In this document: positions 9,544-18,715 of the stretch, piece by piece
How the letters are laid out: each line of letters opens with the position of its first letter
Position numbering within the stretch: the stretch's first letter is position 1
Assembly (NCBI GenBank): GCA_023446735.1
Contig: JAEXPQ010000102.1
Span: forward strand, 1-37,748
Length of the DNA stretch: 37,748 bases
Source: Verrucomicrobiota bacterium
GTDB taxonomy: Bacteria; Verrucomicrobiota; Verrucomicrobiia; Opitutales; Opitutaceae
Direction of reading: 5' to 3'
The notes under the pieces: generated by a model
What the model saw: only the letters and a program-made list of their open reading frames with translations
Told to the model about the DNA's origin: nothing
Database searches by the model: none
Position numbers and translations under genes: made by a program

Positions 9544-12500
9544 TCACGGCGCCGGCGTCGCGCGGATGCGGTAGAATCGGCGCACGCCCGTCGCCGAGAG
9601 GTCGGTAATCGTGCGCTGCGTGCCATTGTTGGTCTCGGTGAACGCGGAAAGCGCAAGCCAGTTGCCGACCGCGAGATCGGCACAGTATTCCGGTGTATAG
9701 GTCCAACCGGCCATCACCGGGCCGAACACAATTTGGAACTGCCCGCCCTGTCCCGCCACCGAAGCGGGCGAGAGCTTGAAGTTCGCGGGCAACGTCACCG
9801 GTGTCGCACTGCCACCGCCCGCGATGCTGTCGATCTGCACCCACAGCAGCGCTGCGTCCCAGTTGTGGGCCGCGCCAACCGCACTCGCGGTGAGGCGCAC
9901 GTAGTTCGTGCCGGCCGGCAGCGAGACCGCACCGCCATCATAGACATGCCATGGCGCGGCCAAGCCCACGCTCTCGCCGACAACCGGCACCGCCGTGAAC
10001 ACGACGCCATCGGACGAGGCCTCGGCCTTGACCGAGGTCGGCTGGCCATCGGTGAGGGCGTAGCTGAACCACAAGGCAGAGGCATTCGGCACGCGCCACG
10101 TCGCGGTGCCAACGCGGCCGGTGTAATACGGCACCATTCGCGTGAGGTCGCCGAAGGGCTTGATCCCTTCGTTGTCGGTCAGATGCATGCTGTCCGTTTG
10201 CACCCGCTCCGGCGGGGCAACGGTGCCGCAGTCGTCGGTGACGGTGAACGCGGTTCCCTTCGCGAGAACCTTCACCGTCACCGCCGGCGATTGCGTTCCG
10301 GTCCGCTCCTTGTCGTCGGTCGCCTCGGCAGTTAGCGCGTAGGTCCCGGCGTCGGTCGGCGTCCACCCAACGCCCCAGCCGCTCGAACGGTTCGTGCCCA
10401 CTCCGATCGCGATGCCGTTGACGAAGTACCTCACAGACACCACCGCGCCGTCCGGATCGCTCGCCTGCGCCGTCAGCACCAGCGTCGAACCCGCAACGAC
10501 GACCGCTGACACGGGATCGACGATCACCTCCGGCGCGCCGTTGACCCGAGTCGCTTCGATATCGATACGGATCGTCGCCATACCGCCCTTGCCGTCCTCG
10601 ACGCGGACGACGCAATAGTTGCCGCTGCCGTGGTTGGCTGGCAAAACGAAGGTGAGCCGGCCGGTACTACTCACCGTGGCCGTGCCGATTGTCGGCGGAG
10701 TGGCGATCGACCAGTTGAGCGCGTCGCCATCAGGATCGGTGGCGGCGAGACTGACCGCAGCGGTGCCGTCGGCGGCGCAGACAAGGGTGAGCGGCGGCGT
10801 GGTGATGACCGGCGGCCGGTTACCCGCCACCGGCACCGGACCGATCTCGAACCAATTCAGCGCCACACCCCAACTGTCGAACGCGAGTTCGAGCACGCCC
10901 GTGCCGGCAGGCAGATCGACCGTGGTGGTCGCCTCGAACGGCTGGAAGTCGTTCCACGAGGAGGTCTGCGGCAACACCGCCACCGAACCGACCTCGGCAC
11001 CGTTCCAGAACGCGAGCACGCGCGGCGGGATGATCGGACTGCCCTCGATCACCTTCTTGTCCTTGTCCCTCTGGACGCCGTCGTTGCCGGAGCCGACGCT
11101 GTTCGAGGCGCCGAGACGCAGATTGTAGCGTCCCGTTGCGGGCAACTTCACGGTGTAGCGCAGCCACTCCCGCCTCGTCACGTCTTGCGATCCGTCGATC
11201 GCGTAGATGTACGGACCGGACGCGGACACCTTGATGGTCCCATCGGGATTCATGTCGGTGCCGCTCGGAGTGACGTCGACCTCGTGGAGCGAACCACCGG
11301 AGCGAAAGTGCAGGTAGCCCTTCTGCCCATCGAGATCATGGAAAGCCGCACCCTCGCCGCCTTCGTCGAAATTCTCCGCCTCGATGCGCACCGAACCGCC
11401 GACCGGCACAGCCCACGGTTGCCCGCCGTTGCCATAGGTGCCGAGCGAACCGACAGCGAGCGAGCACGAGCCGCTACGCTTCGCGCCGACAGAGTCGGTC
11501 GACATGGCGGTGACTGTAAGGCGGCCGGCTTTGGCGATGATGGCGCGACATTCCCAGAGCCCGTTCGCAGCATTGTAGGTTCCGTTTCCAGCAACGCCCC
11601 CATCGATGCTGAACGCCACCGTCGTGATCGCACGGCCGGCCATCGGAGTCACCTTCGCTTGGAGCACGACCGCGTCGCCGACATTTTTCGCTCCGGTCGG
11701 CATACAGGTGACAGCCGGCGGCGGCGCCGCCCGTAACGCATCGATGAAAGCCGCCGCGCTGATCCCGGCCGGCGCCAGGACATATTTGGGGGTGGCGCCG
11801 ATCGTCACCGAGCCACCCGGAGTCGGCACGACATTGCCGAAGACATCGAGCACCCCCGCACCCGCGATCGGGCCCGTGAGTTTCACCTCGAAATCGGGCG
11901 TAGGGCGATACGTCCAGAACGCCGCCATATACGAGCCATCACGCCGCTGATACACATAACAGATCGCCTCGTTGGTGAAGGCGATCTTGCCGCCGGCCAC
12001 CGGCCTCGCGCCCTCCAGATAGCGGGCAATGGCGTTGTAAGCGACGAAGTTGGCCGACGGCGCCCACCGGCCTCGGGCGCCATTCCTGAACTCCGGGTTG
12101 AGGGTCTTCCGCCAGAGCGAGACATCCATGACGCTGCACGACTGCGCCACACCCTCGCCGAGATCGAGCAACACCCGCGCCGCAGTGTGCCGCGGCCGCA
12201 CGACTTCGGCATCGCCGCTGGGCGTGACGCCATCGAGGTAGTAGTCCTCGGTGTTCCACAGCGGCGTGCCCAGCCGCCCGGCATCGACCACCGTGCGGAT
12301 AGCCTGGATGGCGGTATCCGCCGGATTGGGGGAACCGAGCAGGTTGGCCCCGTAAGGATGGAACGAAACGGCATCGGCCGAGGCGAGCCCACCGGCGGTG
12401 ATGGATTCGCGCAGGAACGGCACGGTCGAGAGCGACCCCATGTCGCCGGTCGGGCAGAAGCCCACGATTCGGGCCTGCGGATCGGCGGCGCGAATCTCCT

Positions 12501-14052
12501 CGGCCGCCGAGCGCAGGTAGTCGACATACTGCCGAGCCTGGGCGGCAATGTGCTCGGCGTTGCCGCCGTCCCACCCCACCACGTTGCCTTCGGCATCGAG
12601 CCGGTTGGGCGGGAACATCCAGATATTGGGCTCATTCATGATCTCCCAATGCGTGACCTTGCCCTTGTAGCGGTTGACCATCCGCGCCACATGGCTCCGC
12701 CAATAGGCGTCGGGCACGAGAAACCCCTGATAGCCGTCCGTGTCGACCGCCTCGGTCACTCGGGTGCTGATGTCGACGAGCCATTGGGGGTGCCGGAGCT
12801 GGTGTTTCGCATCGACCACAATGGGGGTAAGCCATGAGCCGCCGAGCACCGGCATCGGCGCGATGCCATGATCATAGAGCTTTTTGACGACCAGATCGCT
12901 GTAGTCATCGGTGAAGACGCCCTGCGCCAGTTCGTTCGAGTTCCAGTTCACCGCATTGCCACTGTCCCAGAGCCGCATCATGCGCCCGCCCATCTTCACG
13001 AAGAGGGCGAGGAACTCGTCGGGCGAAGCCCCCCGTGCCAACAGGGTCCCCTTCGGTCCGTAGCCCATCGGCAACCCATCGTTGGCGGAAATGCAGAACG
13101 TCGTGTCGAGGTCCACATGGGCAGACTGCGCCACGTAGCGCCCCACCCGTGCGAACCATGCCGGCAGGCGGTCGACCGTGGCGTCGAACTGCACCTCGGG
13201 CGTGATCGTGAAACTGCCGAAACGATCCACCAGCGTGCTTTGCGCCAGCGAACGCACCTCCCCGGCCGCCAGCGTGAGATCGTACGCCGCGATCCGGCGG
13301 GGCGGCGCGCCCTCCTCCTCCTCGAGCCGCAACGCCACGCTCCCGTGCACCGTGCGAGCACTCGCATTATGCACGACCAGCGTTGTACCAACAAAGCCGT
13401 CGCCCTCGACATAGAGATCCTTGGCCACCGTCACCGCCGCCTCGACCTCGGCGGACGCGCCGAACGTCGTCGATCCCCCCTCGACGACCTGAAGGTCGTC
13501 GACCCACAGGGTGTTCGCCGGCCCCGTGGATTCGTTCAATCCGGTGAGATTCGTCCGTAGCCAGACCGCGCAGCCGGGCGTCGCCACGGTGTCCGTCGTA
13601 TCGCCGACGGGCCTGTTCGGCAGCGTGGTGAAACTGAAGGAAAAGCGCTGCCACGTCCTTCCCGGGAAAAACTCCTTGGAGTGGGAAGACTTGTTGTCGT
13701 TCGGCACCACCAGGGCCCGTACCGATAGACGGTCGACATCGGTCCTCAGGCTGACGGACAACGTGTAGGTCGTGCTCGGTTTCAGCGTCACCCCGCGCGC
13801 GAACAGCTCCATGAACTCCGCGAACCGGTTCGGGATCTTCAGCGACTGCGCGCCGGAGGCCGTCGTCGTCGTGTCGATCACCGCGCCCTCGAAGACGAGC
13901 GTGGGGTTGGTGTCGGGCCGGAGGTTCTTGTTCACCTCGAAACCCGCCGCGCCGAGCTCGAAGCCGCCGTTGAAGATCAGGTTGTCCGCCGCGCCGAACG
14001 CCGCGGGCAAAAGGGCAAGGCACAGGAGCGGGCGCAGAAGCAGGAGATGCAT
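9544..14052 (-). CDS. Secreted multidomain glycoside hydrolase, clan GH-A-like, paralog 3 of 3
   Basis: This encodes 1502 residues. The ATG at 14052 is chosen because it opens a signal peptide (MHLLLLRPLLCLALLPAAFG); a 22-residue extension to 14118 is possible but unconvincing. The domain order is the same as in the two downstream paralogs. The barrel has acid/base Glu474 (HWEIMNEPNIW) and probable nucleophile Glu602 (PLWNTEDYY), spacing 128, longer than in paralog 1 because of an insert after the NEP motif (about residues 480-505). The CBM6/35-like domain (VRIEAENFDEGGEG) carries an extra Asp/Lys-rich loop (QRDKDKKVIEG) absent from paralogs 1 and 2. The protein ends RRFYRIRATPAP. It is first of the three GH genes in transcription order, 168 bp after the NHL propeller gene. 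Catalytic residues look intact; exact GH family and substrate are not determined. Confidence 0.85.
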   Translation of the reverse strand: MHLLLLRPLLCLALLPAAFGAADNLIFNGGFELGAAGFEVNKNLRPDTNPTLVFEGAVIDTTTTASGAQSLKIPNRFAEFMELFARGVTLKPSTTYTLSVSLRTDVDRLSVRALVVPNDNKSSHSKEFFPGRTWQRFSFSFTTLPNRPVGDTTDTVATPGCAVWLRTNLTGLNESTGPANTLWVDDLQVVEGGSTTFGASAEVEAAVTVAKDLYVEGDGFVGTTLVVHNASARTVHGSVALRLEEEEGAPPRRIAAYDLTLAAGEVRSLAQSTLVDRFGSFTITPEVQFDATVDRLPAWFARVGRYVAQSAHVDLDTTFCISANDGLPMGYGPKGTLLARGASPDEFLALFVKMGGRMMRLWDSGNAVNWNSNELAQGVFTDDYSDLVVKKLYDHGIAPMPVLGGSWLTPIVVDAKHQLRHPQWLVDISTRVTEAVDTDGYQGFLVPDAYWRSHVARMVNRYKGKVTHWEIMNEPNIWMFPPNRLDAEGNVVGWDGGNAEHIAAQARQYVDYLRSAAEEIRAADPQARIVGFCPTGDMGSLSTVPFLRESITAGGLASADAVSFHPYGANLLGSPNPADTAIQAIRTVVDAGRLGTPLWNTEDYYLDGVTPSGDAEVVRPRHTAARVLLDLGEGVAQSCSVMDVSLWRKTLNPEFRNGARGRWAPSANFVAYNAIARYLEGARPVAGGKIAFTNEAICYVYQRRDGSYMAAFWTYRPTPDFEVKLTGPIAGAGVLDVFGNVVPTPGGSVTIGATPKYVLAPAGISAAAFIDALRAAPPPAVTCMPTGAKNVGDAVVLQAKVTPMAGRAITTVAFSIDGGVAGNGTYNAANGLWECRAIIAKAGRLTVTAMSTDSVGAKRSGSCSLAVGSLGTYGNGGQPWAVPVGGSVRIEAENFDEGGEGAAFHDLDGQKGYLHFRSGGSLHEVDVTPSGTDMNPDGTIKVSASGPYIYAIDGSQDVTRREWLRYTVKLPATGRYNLRLGASNSVGSGNDGVQRDKDKKVIEGSPIIPPRVLAFWNGAEVGSVAVLPQTSSWNDFQPFEATTTVDLPAGTGVLELAFDSWGVALNWFEIGPVPVAGNRPPVITTPPLTLVCAADGTAAVSLAATDPDGDALNWSIATPPTIGTATVSSTGRLTFVLPANHGSGNYCVVRVEDGKGGMATIRIDIEATRVNGAPEVIVDPVSAVVVAGSTLVLTAQASDPDGAVVSVRYFVNGIAIGVGTNRSSGWGVGWTPTDAGTYALTAEATDDKERTGTQSPAVTVKVLAKGTAFTVTDDCGTVAPPERVQTDSMHLTDNEGIKPFGDLTRMVPYYTGRVGTATWRVPNASALWFSYALTDGQPTSVKAEASSDGVVFTAVPVVGESVGLAAPWHVYDGGAVSLPAGTNYVRLTASAVGAAHNWDAALLWVQIDSIAGGGSATPVTLPANFKLSPASVAGQGGQFQIVFGPVMAGWTYTPEYCADLAVGNWLALSAFTETNNGTQRTITDLSATGVRRFYRIRATPAP

Positions 14053-14174
14053 AGCAGTGGGGAGGGTTGCCGTTTCGCGGAGGCGGACACCGACGAGCGA
14101 AGCCGACGATGGAGCCACCTACGAGCGAGTCCAGTCGTGGGTCAGAACCACACCGGTTTCACAATTCGCTCGCA

Positions 14175-14218
14175 CCGCCCCCGGCGGCTCGCGCCCCCAG
14201 CGACCGGTCGGAGACCGG
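14175..14218. repeat. Two small GC-rich hairpins after the NHL gene
   Basis: CCGCC-CCC-GGCGG (14175-14187) and CCGGTC-GGA-GACCGG (14204-14218) are perfect short stems just downstream of the NHL gene stop. There is no T run on the minus strand, so an intrinsic terminator is not supported. In DNA this GC-rich, stems of 5-6 bp may be chance. Confidence 0.3.
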
Positions 14219-14220
14219 CT

Positions 14221-17200
14221 CTACGGGCCGTGGTGCTCGACGCGCACGCGTAGGAAACGACGCGGTACGCTGCCGATCGCGACTTCGTCTCGCTCCAAGA
14301 CGTCAACCGGGGCGCCGGGTTCGATCGTCTTGAGCGTGGTCCACGTCACCAGATCAGCGCTGTGCTCGATCACGTAGCGGATGTCCGTCGCGAAGGCCTT
14401 GCGTTTGAACCCAACCCGCAGGAACTGCCCGCCGACGCCGGCCACCGGCGTGATCATGACCGGATTCGGCACCGGGCCGCTGGGCGCGAGGCCGAAGGCG
14501 TAGCGCGCGAGGTTCGTCACCCCGGAGCCGGACGGATCAGCGTCGGCGCCGCCGCTCACCCCATGGCCGGCCCGCCACGACTCGAAGTCGATGTGGGCCT
14601 CGCCCGTCGCCGTGAGCGTGGCCGGCGCGGACGTGGTCGCGCTCGCAACATAGTTGTCGACCACGCAGCGGAACTGGTCGCCGTTCATCACGCCGCCGAC
14701 CGCCGCAAGCGTGAGCGTCGCCGTGCGAGCACCGCGATACGAACCGCCGTCGACGAGATCGCCCCAGGTCGTCGAACCGCTCGGCATACGCTGCCAGCGA
14801 TACGCGAAGGCCGCGGGCGTACCGGTCGCCGCCACGGTGAACGTCACGCTCTGCCCGGCGGTGGCCGTCCGCGCAGCCGGTTGCGTCGTGATCGTCGGCG
14901 CAATGCCGACGGCGACCACCGCGGCGCGGCCGTCGATGTGGGTGTTGTCGTAGGCGCGGCTGACATGGCAGCGGAAGCGGTAGCCGTCGTGCAGCGCCTC
15001 GAGCACCACGCTGAGGCGGCCTGAGTCGCCGCCGCCGGTGGCCGTGTAGGCGCCACCGGTGTTGATATTCGTCCAAGTCGTGGCGCCCGGCGCCTGCGCC
15101 TGCCACTGGAAACCACCGGGGTTGCCGTTGGTGCTGACGCCGAAGGCGATCGTCTCGCCGATCGCGGGCACATGGGTCGCCACGGCGCGCACCTTGCTGT
15201 TGCCAGCGTCGGTCACGAGAAGATTGCCGCGGTTGTCGCAGGCGATGCCCCAGGGGTTCCAGAAACGCGCCGAGGCGCCCGCGCCATCGGTATCGCCATA
15301 GCCGCGGTCCTGGCCGGAGGGCTTCCGGCCCGCGATCGTGCGCACGCGGCCGTCGGGATCGATCTGGCGCACCACGTGGTTGCCGGTGTCGGCCACATAC
15401 AACACCCCGCGCGAATCGATCGCGAGACCGGCGGGGGCGTTGAACCGCGCCGCGGTGCCGACGCCGTCGTCGGTGCCAAGCACGCCGTTCGTACCAGCGA
15501 TGGTCGTCACCGTGCCGTCGGCGGCGATGCGACGGACCGCATGGTTCGCACGGTCGGCCACGTAGAGCGTGCCGGCCGGATCGAACGCGAGCGCCGTCGG
15601 GCTCCCGAAGGTCGCCACGCCGGGGGCGCCGTCCTGCGCCCCGCTGAGCAGCGAACGCCCGGCGACCAGTTCGATCACGCCGTTGGCGCCAAGCCTGCGC
15701 ACCGTGTAGTCCTCCGTATCGGAAACGTAGATCGTGCCGAGCGGGTCGACCGCCACGCCCTGCGGGCGGTGGAACCGGTACGGCTGACCCGCGCCGTCGG
15801 CGATCGTCGTCACGACGCCGGCGGGCGTCACGCGGCGGAGCGTGCCGTTGTCGGTGTCGGCGACGACGAGCGTGCCGTCGGGCGCGAGCGCGAGGGCCTG
15901 CGGTCCGGCGAACCGCGCGGCGGCGCCGGTGCCGTCGACATTACCCCAGCCTTCGCCCGTCGCGGTGCCGGCCTTGCCGGCGAGGGTCGTGACGGTGCCG
16001 TCGGGCAGGACCTTGCGGATCGTACCGCCGGAGGCGTCGGCCACGTAGGCGACCCCGGAGGCGTCGACCACGACACCGCGCGGGCCGGAGAACTTCGCCG
16101 CGGCGCCCACACCGTCGACGATGCCCCAGCTGCTGCCCCAATTCTGATTGGGCTTATCCGCGCCGGCGAGACGGCTGACGGTCACCACCAACTCGGCGTC
16201 GGACACGTCGCCGTTGATGCGCACAGCGTTGTCGCCGGACATCCAGAGGCTCAGCTCGTTCGAAGCGACGGTGGTCGAGTAGCCGTTGTCGATGAGGCAG
16301 CGGATCGTCCAATCGTTGTGCCCGGCGGTCTGGCCCGGGATGGTGAGCGTGGCAGTGGCAGTGGCCGCGACGCCGAAGAGCGGGTCCGTGGCGCAGTCCG
16401 TCCACCAGCCCCACTTCGGGCGGAACTGCCAGCGGTAGTTGACCACGCCATTGGTCGACGACGCCTGCACCGTGTAGGTGGGCTGCGTGGCGCCCGCGAC
16501 CTTCTTGGGCTGCTGGGTGAAAGTGGGCGGCGTGCCCCACGCCACCGCTCCGCGGCGAATCACGTGGTTGCCGGTATCGGCGATGTAGATCGATCCGCCG
16601 GGCCCGAACGCCGCACCGTGCGGCGCCGACAGCCGGGCGGCCGGCCCCGCACCGCCGACTGCGCCGGCGACGTCACCCAGGCCCGCGATGGTGTACGTGG
16701 TGCCGCCGGGCGCGATGAGCCGCACGGTGGAGGCATCGGGATCGGCGACGAGCAGGTTGCCCGCGCCGTCGATATCGAGCGCCATCGGCCGGCGGAACCG
16801 CACGCCGCCGGCGTCGCCGTCGGCGGTGCCGAAGGATTCCGCGGCGCCATAGACCGTGGACACGGTGCCACCGACGATCTTGCGGATCGTCGCGTTGCCG
16901 GAGTCAGCCACGAGGATCTCGCCCGCGGCGTTCACCGCGACGGCGGTGGGATGGGTGAACTGGACGAACAGCCCGCTGCCGTCGCGCTTGCCGAAGCCGT
17001 AGGCCGAGGAGTTGCCGGCGATCGTGGTCACGACGCCCGTCGGGGTGACACGACGGATCAGGTTGTTGAACGTGTCGGCGACGACGAGGTTGCCGTCGCC
17101 GTCGAACGCGAGCCCCTGCGGGTGCCGGAAACGCGCGGCGGCACCGGTGCCGTCGGCATCGCCCTGCTCGCCCGCGGTGCCGGCCAGCGTGGTGACGACG

Positions 17201-18588
17201 CCCGCCGCCGTGATCCGGCGGATCGTGTGGTTGAGCGTGTCGGCCACATAGACCGTGCCATCGGCCGCCGCGAGGAGGCCCTCGGGCTGGTGGAAGCGCG
17301 CCTCCGCCCCCGTGCCATCGGCCGAGCCGGTCTCCCCCGCCGCTCCCGCGAGCGTGGTGGCGACGCCATCGGGAGTGATCTTGCGGATCGTGGAGTTGAG
17401 CGTGTCGGCCACATAGACATTGCCCGCGCCGTCGCAGTCGAGCGCGCGCGGCTGCCGGAAGCGCGCGTCGGCGCCGGTGCCGTCGGTGGCCGCCGGAGCG
17501 ACGCCGGCGAAGGTGGTGACGTCGCCCGTCGTCGTGATCCGGCGGATCACGTGGTTGCGCGAATCGGCCACGTAGAGCGTGCCGTCGGCGAGCGCGGCCA
17601 GACCGGCGGGCAGGGCGAAGCGGGCCGAGGCGCCGGTGCCGGTGGCGCTGCCCTCGCGCTCGGCGGTGCCGGCGAGCGTGGTGACCCCCGCGCCGCTCGC
17701 GGCGATTCGGCGCACGGTGTGGTTGCCCGAGTCCGCGACGAACACGTTGCCCGTCGCATCCACCGCAACCGCACGCGGCAGATAGAACTTCGCCGCGAGC
17801 CCCGCGGCATCGGTGGTGCCGGGCGCTCCCGCGGTGCCGGCCAGCGTGGTGACGGCGCCCGCGGCGGTGATCTTGCGGATCGTGTGGTTGCGCGAGTCGG
17901 CGACGTAGAGGTTGCCCGCCGCATCGCGGGCGAGGCCGGCCGGCTCGTAGAAGCGTGCGGCGCTCCCCTGCCCGTCCGCCGTGCCGGAGCGGCGCGGATC
18001 GCCGGCGAAGACCGTGACCGGACCGGACTCGACGATGCGCCGGATCACGTTGTTGCCGCGGTCGGAGAAATAGATCGTCTGCCCATCAGGGGTGACGGCG
18101 ATGCCGCTCGGGGCGTTGACGACGGGATCCGCCGCGGAGAGATCGAAGGTCGTAACCACGCCCGCCGCGGTGATCTTGCGAATCGCGCCGTTGGCGGAGT
18201 CGGCGACATAGACGTTGCCCGCGACATCCACCGCGAGGTGCAGCGGCGCGGCGAAGTGCGCGGCGGCACCGGCCCCGTCGACCGCGCCCCATGCTCCCGC
18301 CGTGCCGGCGAGCGTGGTAACGACGCCCGCGGGCGTGATCTTCCGGATGGTGCCGTTGCCCGTGTCAGCCACGTAGATGTTACCCGCCGCGTCGGCGGCG
18401 ACTCCGGCGGGATTGAAGAACCGCGGGGTCTCGCCGGTGCCGTCGACACTGCTGTCGAAGCTGCCCGGGGCGACCGTGCCGGCGAAGACCGAGAGCTCGG
18501 CGCGGACTTCGGTGGTCTGGGCGGAAACGGGGGTCTCGAGGGTGGCGAGACCGGCGAGCGACAACAGACCGAATACGAAGCGAAGCAT
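14221..18588 (-). CDS. Giant exported NHL-repeat protein with three predicted six-bladed propellers, Ig domains and C-terminal sorting-like module
   Basis: This encodes 1455 residues from the ATG at 18588, which gives a clean signal peptide (MLRFVFGLLSLAGLATL...VSA). An upstream in-frame ATG at 18699 would add 37 residues translated across a pair of DNA hairpins and is less likely. I count 18 NHL-type blades with the pattern GhAhDxxGNhYVADxxNxxIRKI: twelve at about residues 36-680, then an Ig-like domain (about 685-785), then six more (about 820-1133). Two Ig-like domains follow (the second beginning PTITTQPAARTATAGQSVTF). A region FESWRAGHG...NLARYAFGL leads to a terminal RRFLRVR module like that of the GH paralogs. 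NHL propellers bind ligands or proteins, and some are lyases; no catalytic signature was seen here. It lies upstream of the GH trio on the same strand, suggesting a binding or scaffold role at the cell surface. Confidence 0.85.
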   Translation of the reverse strand: MLRFVFGLLSLAGLATLETPVSAQTTEVRAELSVFAGTVAPGSFDSSVDGTGETPRFFNPAGVAADAAGNIYVADTGNGTIRKITPAGVVTTLAGTAGAWGAVDGAGAAAHFAAPLHLAVDVAGNVYVADSANGAIRKITAAGVVTTFDLSAADPVVNAPSGIAVTPDGQTIYFSDRGNNVIRRIVESGPVTVFAGDPRRSGTADGQGSAARFYEPAGLARDAAGNLYVADSRNHTIRKITAAGAVTTLAGTAGAPGTTDAAGLAAKFYLPRAVAVDATGNVFVADSGNHTVRRIAASGAGVTTLAGTAEREGSATGTGASARFALPAGLAALADGTLYVADSRNHVIRRITTTGDVTTFAGVAPAATDGTGADARFRQPRALDCDGAGNVYVADTLNSTIRKITPDGVATTLAGAAGETGSADGTGAEARFHQPEGLLAAADGTVYVADTLNHTIRRITAAGVVTTLAGTAGEQGDADGTGAAARFRHPQGLAFDGDGNLVVADTFNNLIRRVTPTGVVTTIAGNSSAYGFGKRDGSGLFVQFTHPTAVAVNAAGEILVADSGNATIRKIVGGTVSTVYGAAESFGTADGDAGGVRFRRPMALDIDGAGNLLVADPDASTVRLIAPGGTTYTIAGLGDVAGAVGGAGPAARLSAPHGAAFGPGGSIYIADTGNHVIRRGAVAWGTPPTFTQQPKKVAGATQPTYTVQASSTNGVVNYRWQFRPKWGWWTDCATDPLFGVAATATATLTIPGQTAGHNDWTIRCLIDNGYSTTVASNELSLWMSGDNAVRINGDVSDAELVVTVSRLAGADKPNQNWGSSWGIVDGVGAAAKFSGPRGVVVDASGVAYVADASGGTIRKVLPDGTVTTLAGKAGTATGEGWGNVDGTGAAARFAGPQALALAPDGTLVVADTDNGTLRRVTPAGVVTTIADGAGQPYRFHRPQGVAVDPLGTIYVSDTEDYTVRRLGANGVIELVAGRSLLSGAQDGAPGVATFGSPTALAFDPAGTLYVADRANHAVRRIAADGTVTTIAGTNGVLGTDDGVGTAARFNAPAGLAIDSRGVLYVADTGNHVVRQIDPDGRVRTIAGRKPSGQDRGYGDTDGAGASARFWNPWGIACDNRGNLLVTDAGNSKVRAVATHVPAIGETIAFGVSTNGNPGGFQWQAQAPGATTWTNINTGGAYTATGGGDSGRLSVVLEALHDGYRFRCHVSRAYDNTHIDGRAAVVAVGIAPTITTQPAARTATAGQSVTFTVAATGTPAAFAYRWQRMPSGSTTWGDLVDGGSYRGARTATLTLAAVGGVMNGDQFRCVVDNYVASATTSAPATLTATGEAHIDFESWRAGHGVSGGADADPSGSGVTNLARYAFGLAPSGPVPNPVMITPVAGVGGQFLRVGFKRKAFATDIRYVIEHSADLVTWTTLKTIEPGAPVDVLERDEVAIGSVPRRFLRVRVEHHGP
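15190..18480 (-). repeat. Degenerate tandem repeats encoding NHL blades
   Basis: Units of roughly 150-170 bp recur through this interval. They share blocks such as ATCTTGCGGATCGT and GTCGGCGACGTAGA seen on the plus strand, and encode the IRKIT and YVADS strands of successive blades. About 12 units lie at 16560-18480 and 6 at 15190-16120, separated by an Ig-coding stretch. The repeats are coding and divergent rather than a simple satellite. Confidence 0.75.
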
Positions 18589-18616
18589 TCGTCGGTGGAG
18601 CGAGGGCGTCACGGAG

Positions 18617-18655
18617 CGGAAGCGTCTCGCTTCCGGAAGGAACGGGAACCGTTCC
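18617..18655. repeat. Tandem pair of perfect hairpins, REP-like
   Basis: Stem 1 is CGGAAGCG-TCT-CGCTTCCG (18617-18635, 8 bp). Stem 2 is GGAACGG-GAA-CCGTTCC (18639-18655, 7 bp). Both have 3-nt loops and are almost adjacent. They lie between the 606-residue exported protein gene and the preferred start of the NHL gene. No T run follows. The paired arrangement resembles bacterial interspersed palindromes; the mobility class is unknown. Confidence 0.6.
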
Positions 18656-18715
18656 GCTACAGGAGCAAACCGGGAGACAAGAGAGCGAAAGTGTTTCATG
18701 GTGTCGTGCTCCGGT

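Noticed and set aside
14221..18588. NHL tandem repeats as a CRISPR or satellite array
   Set aside because: Units are coding, in frame, divergent and match protein blades; there are no constant repeats with unique spacers.
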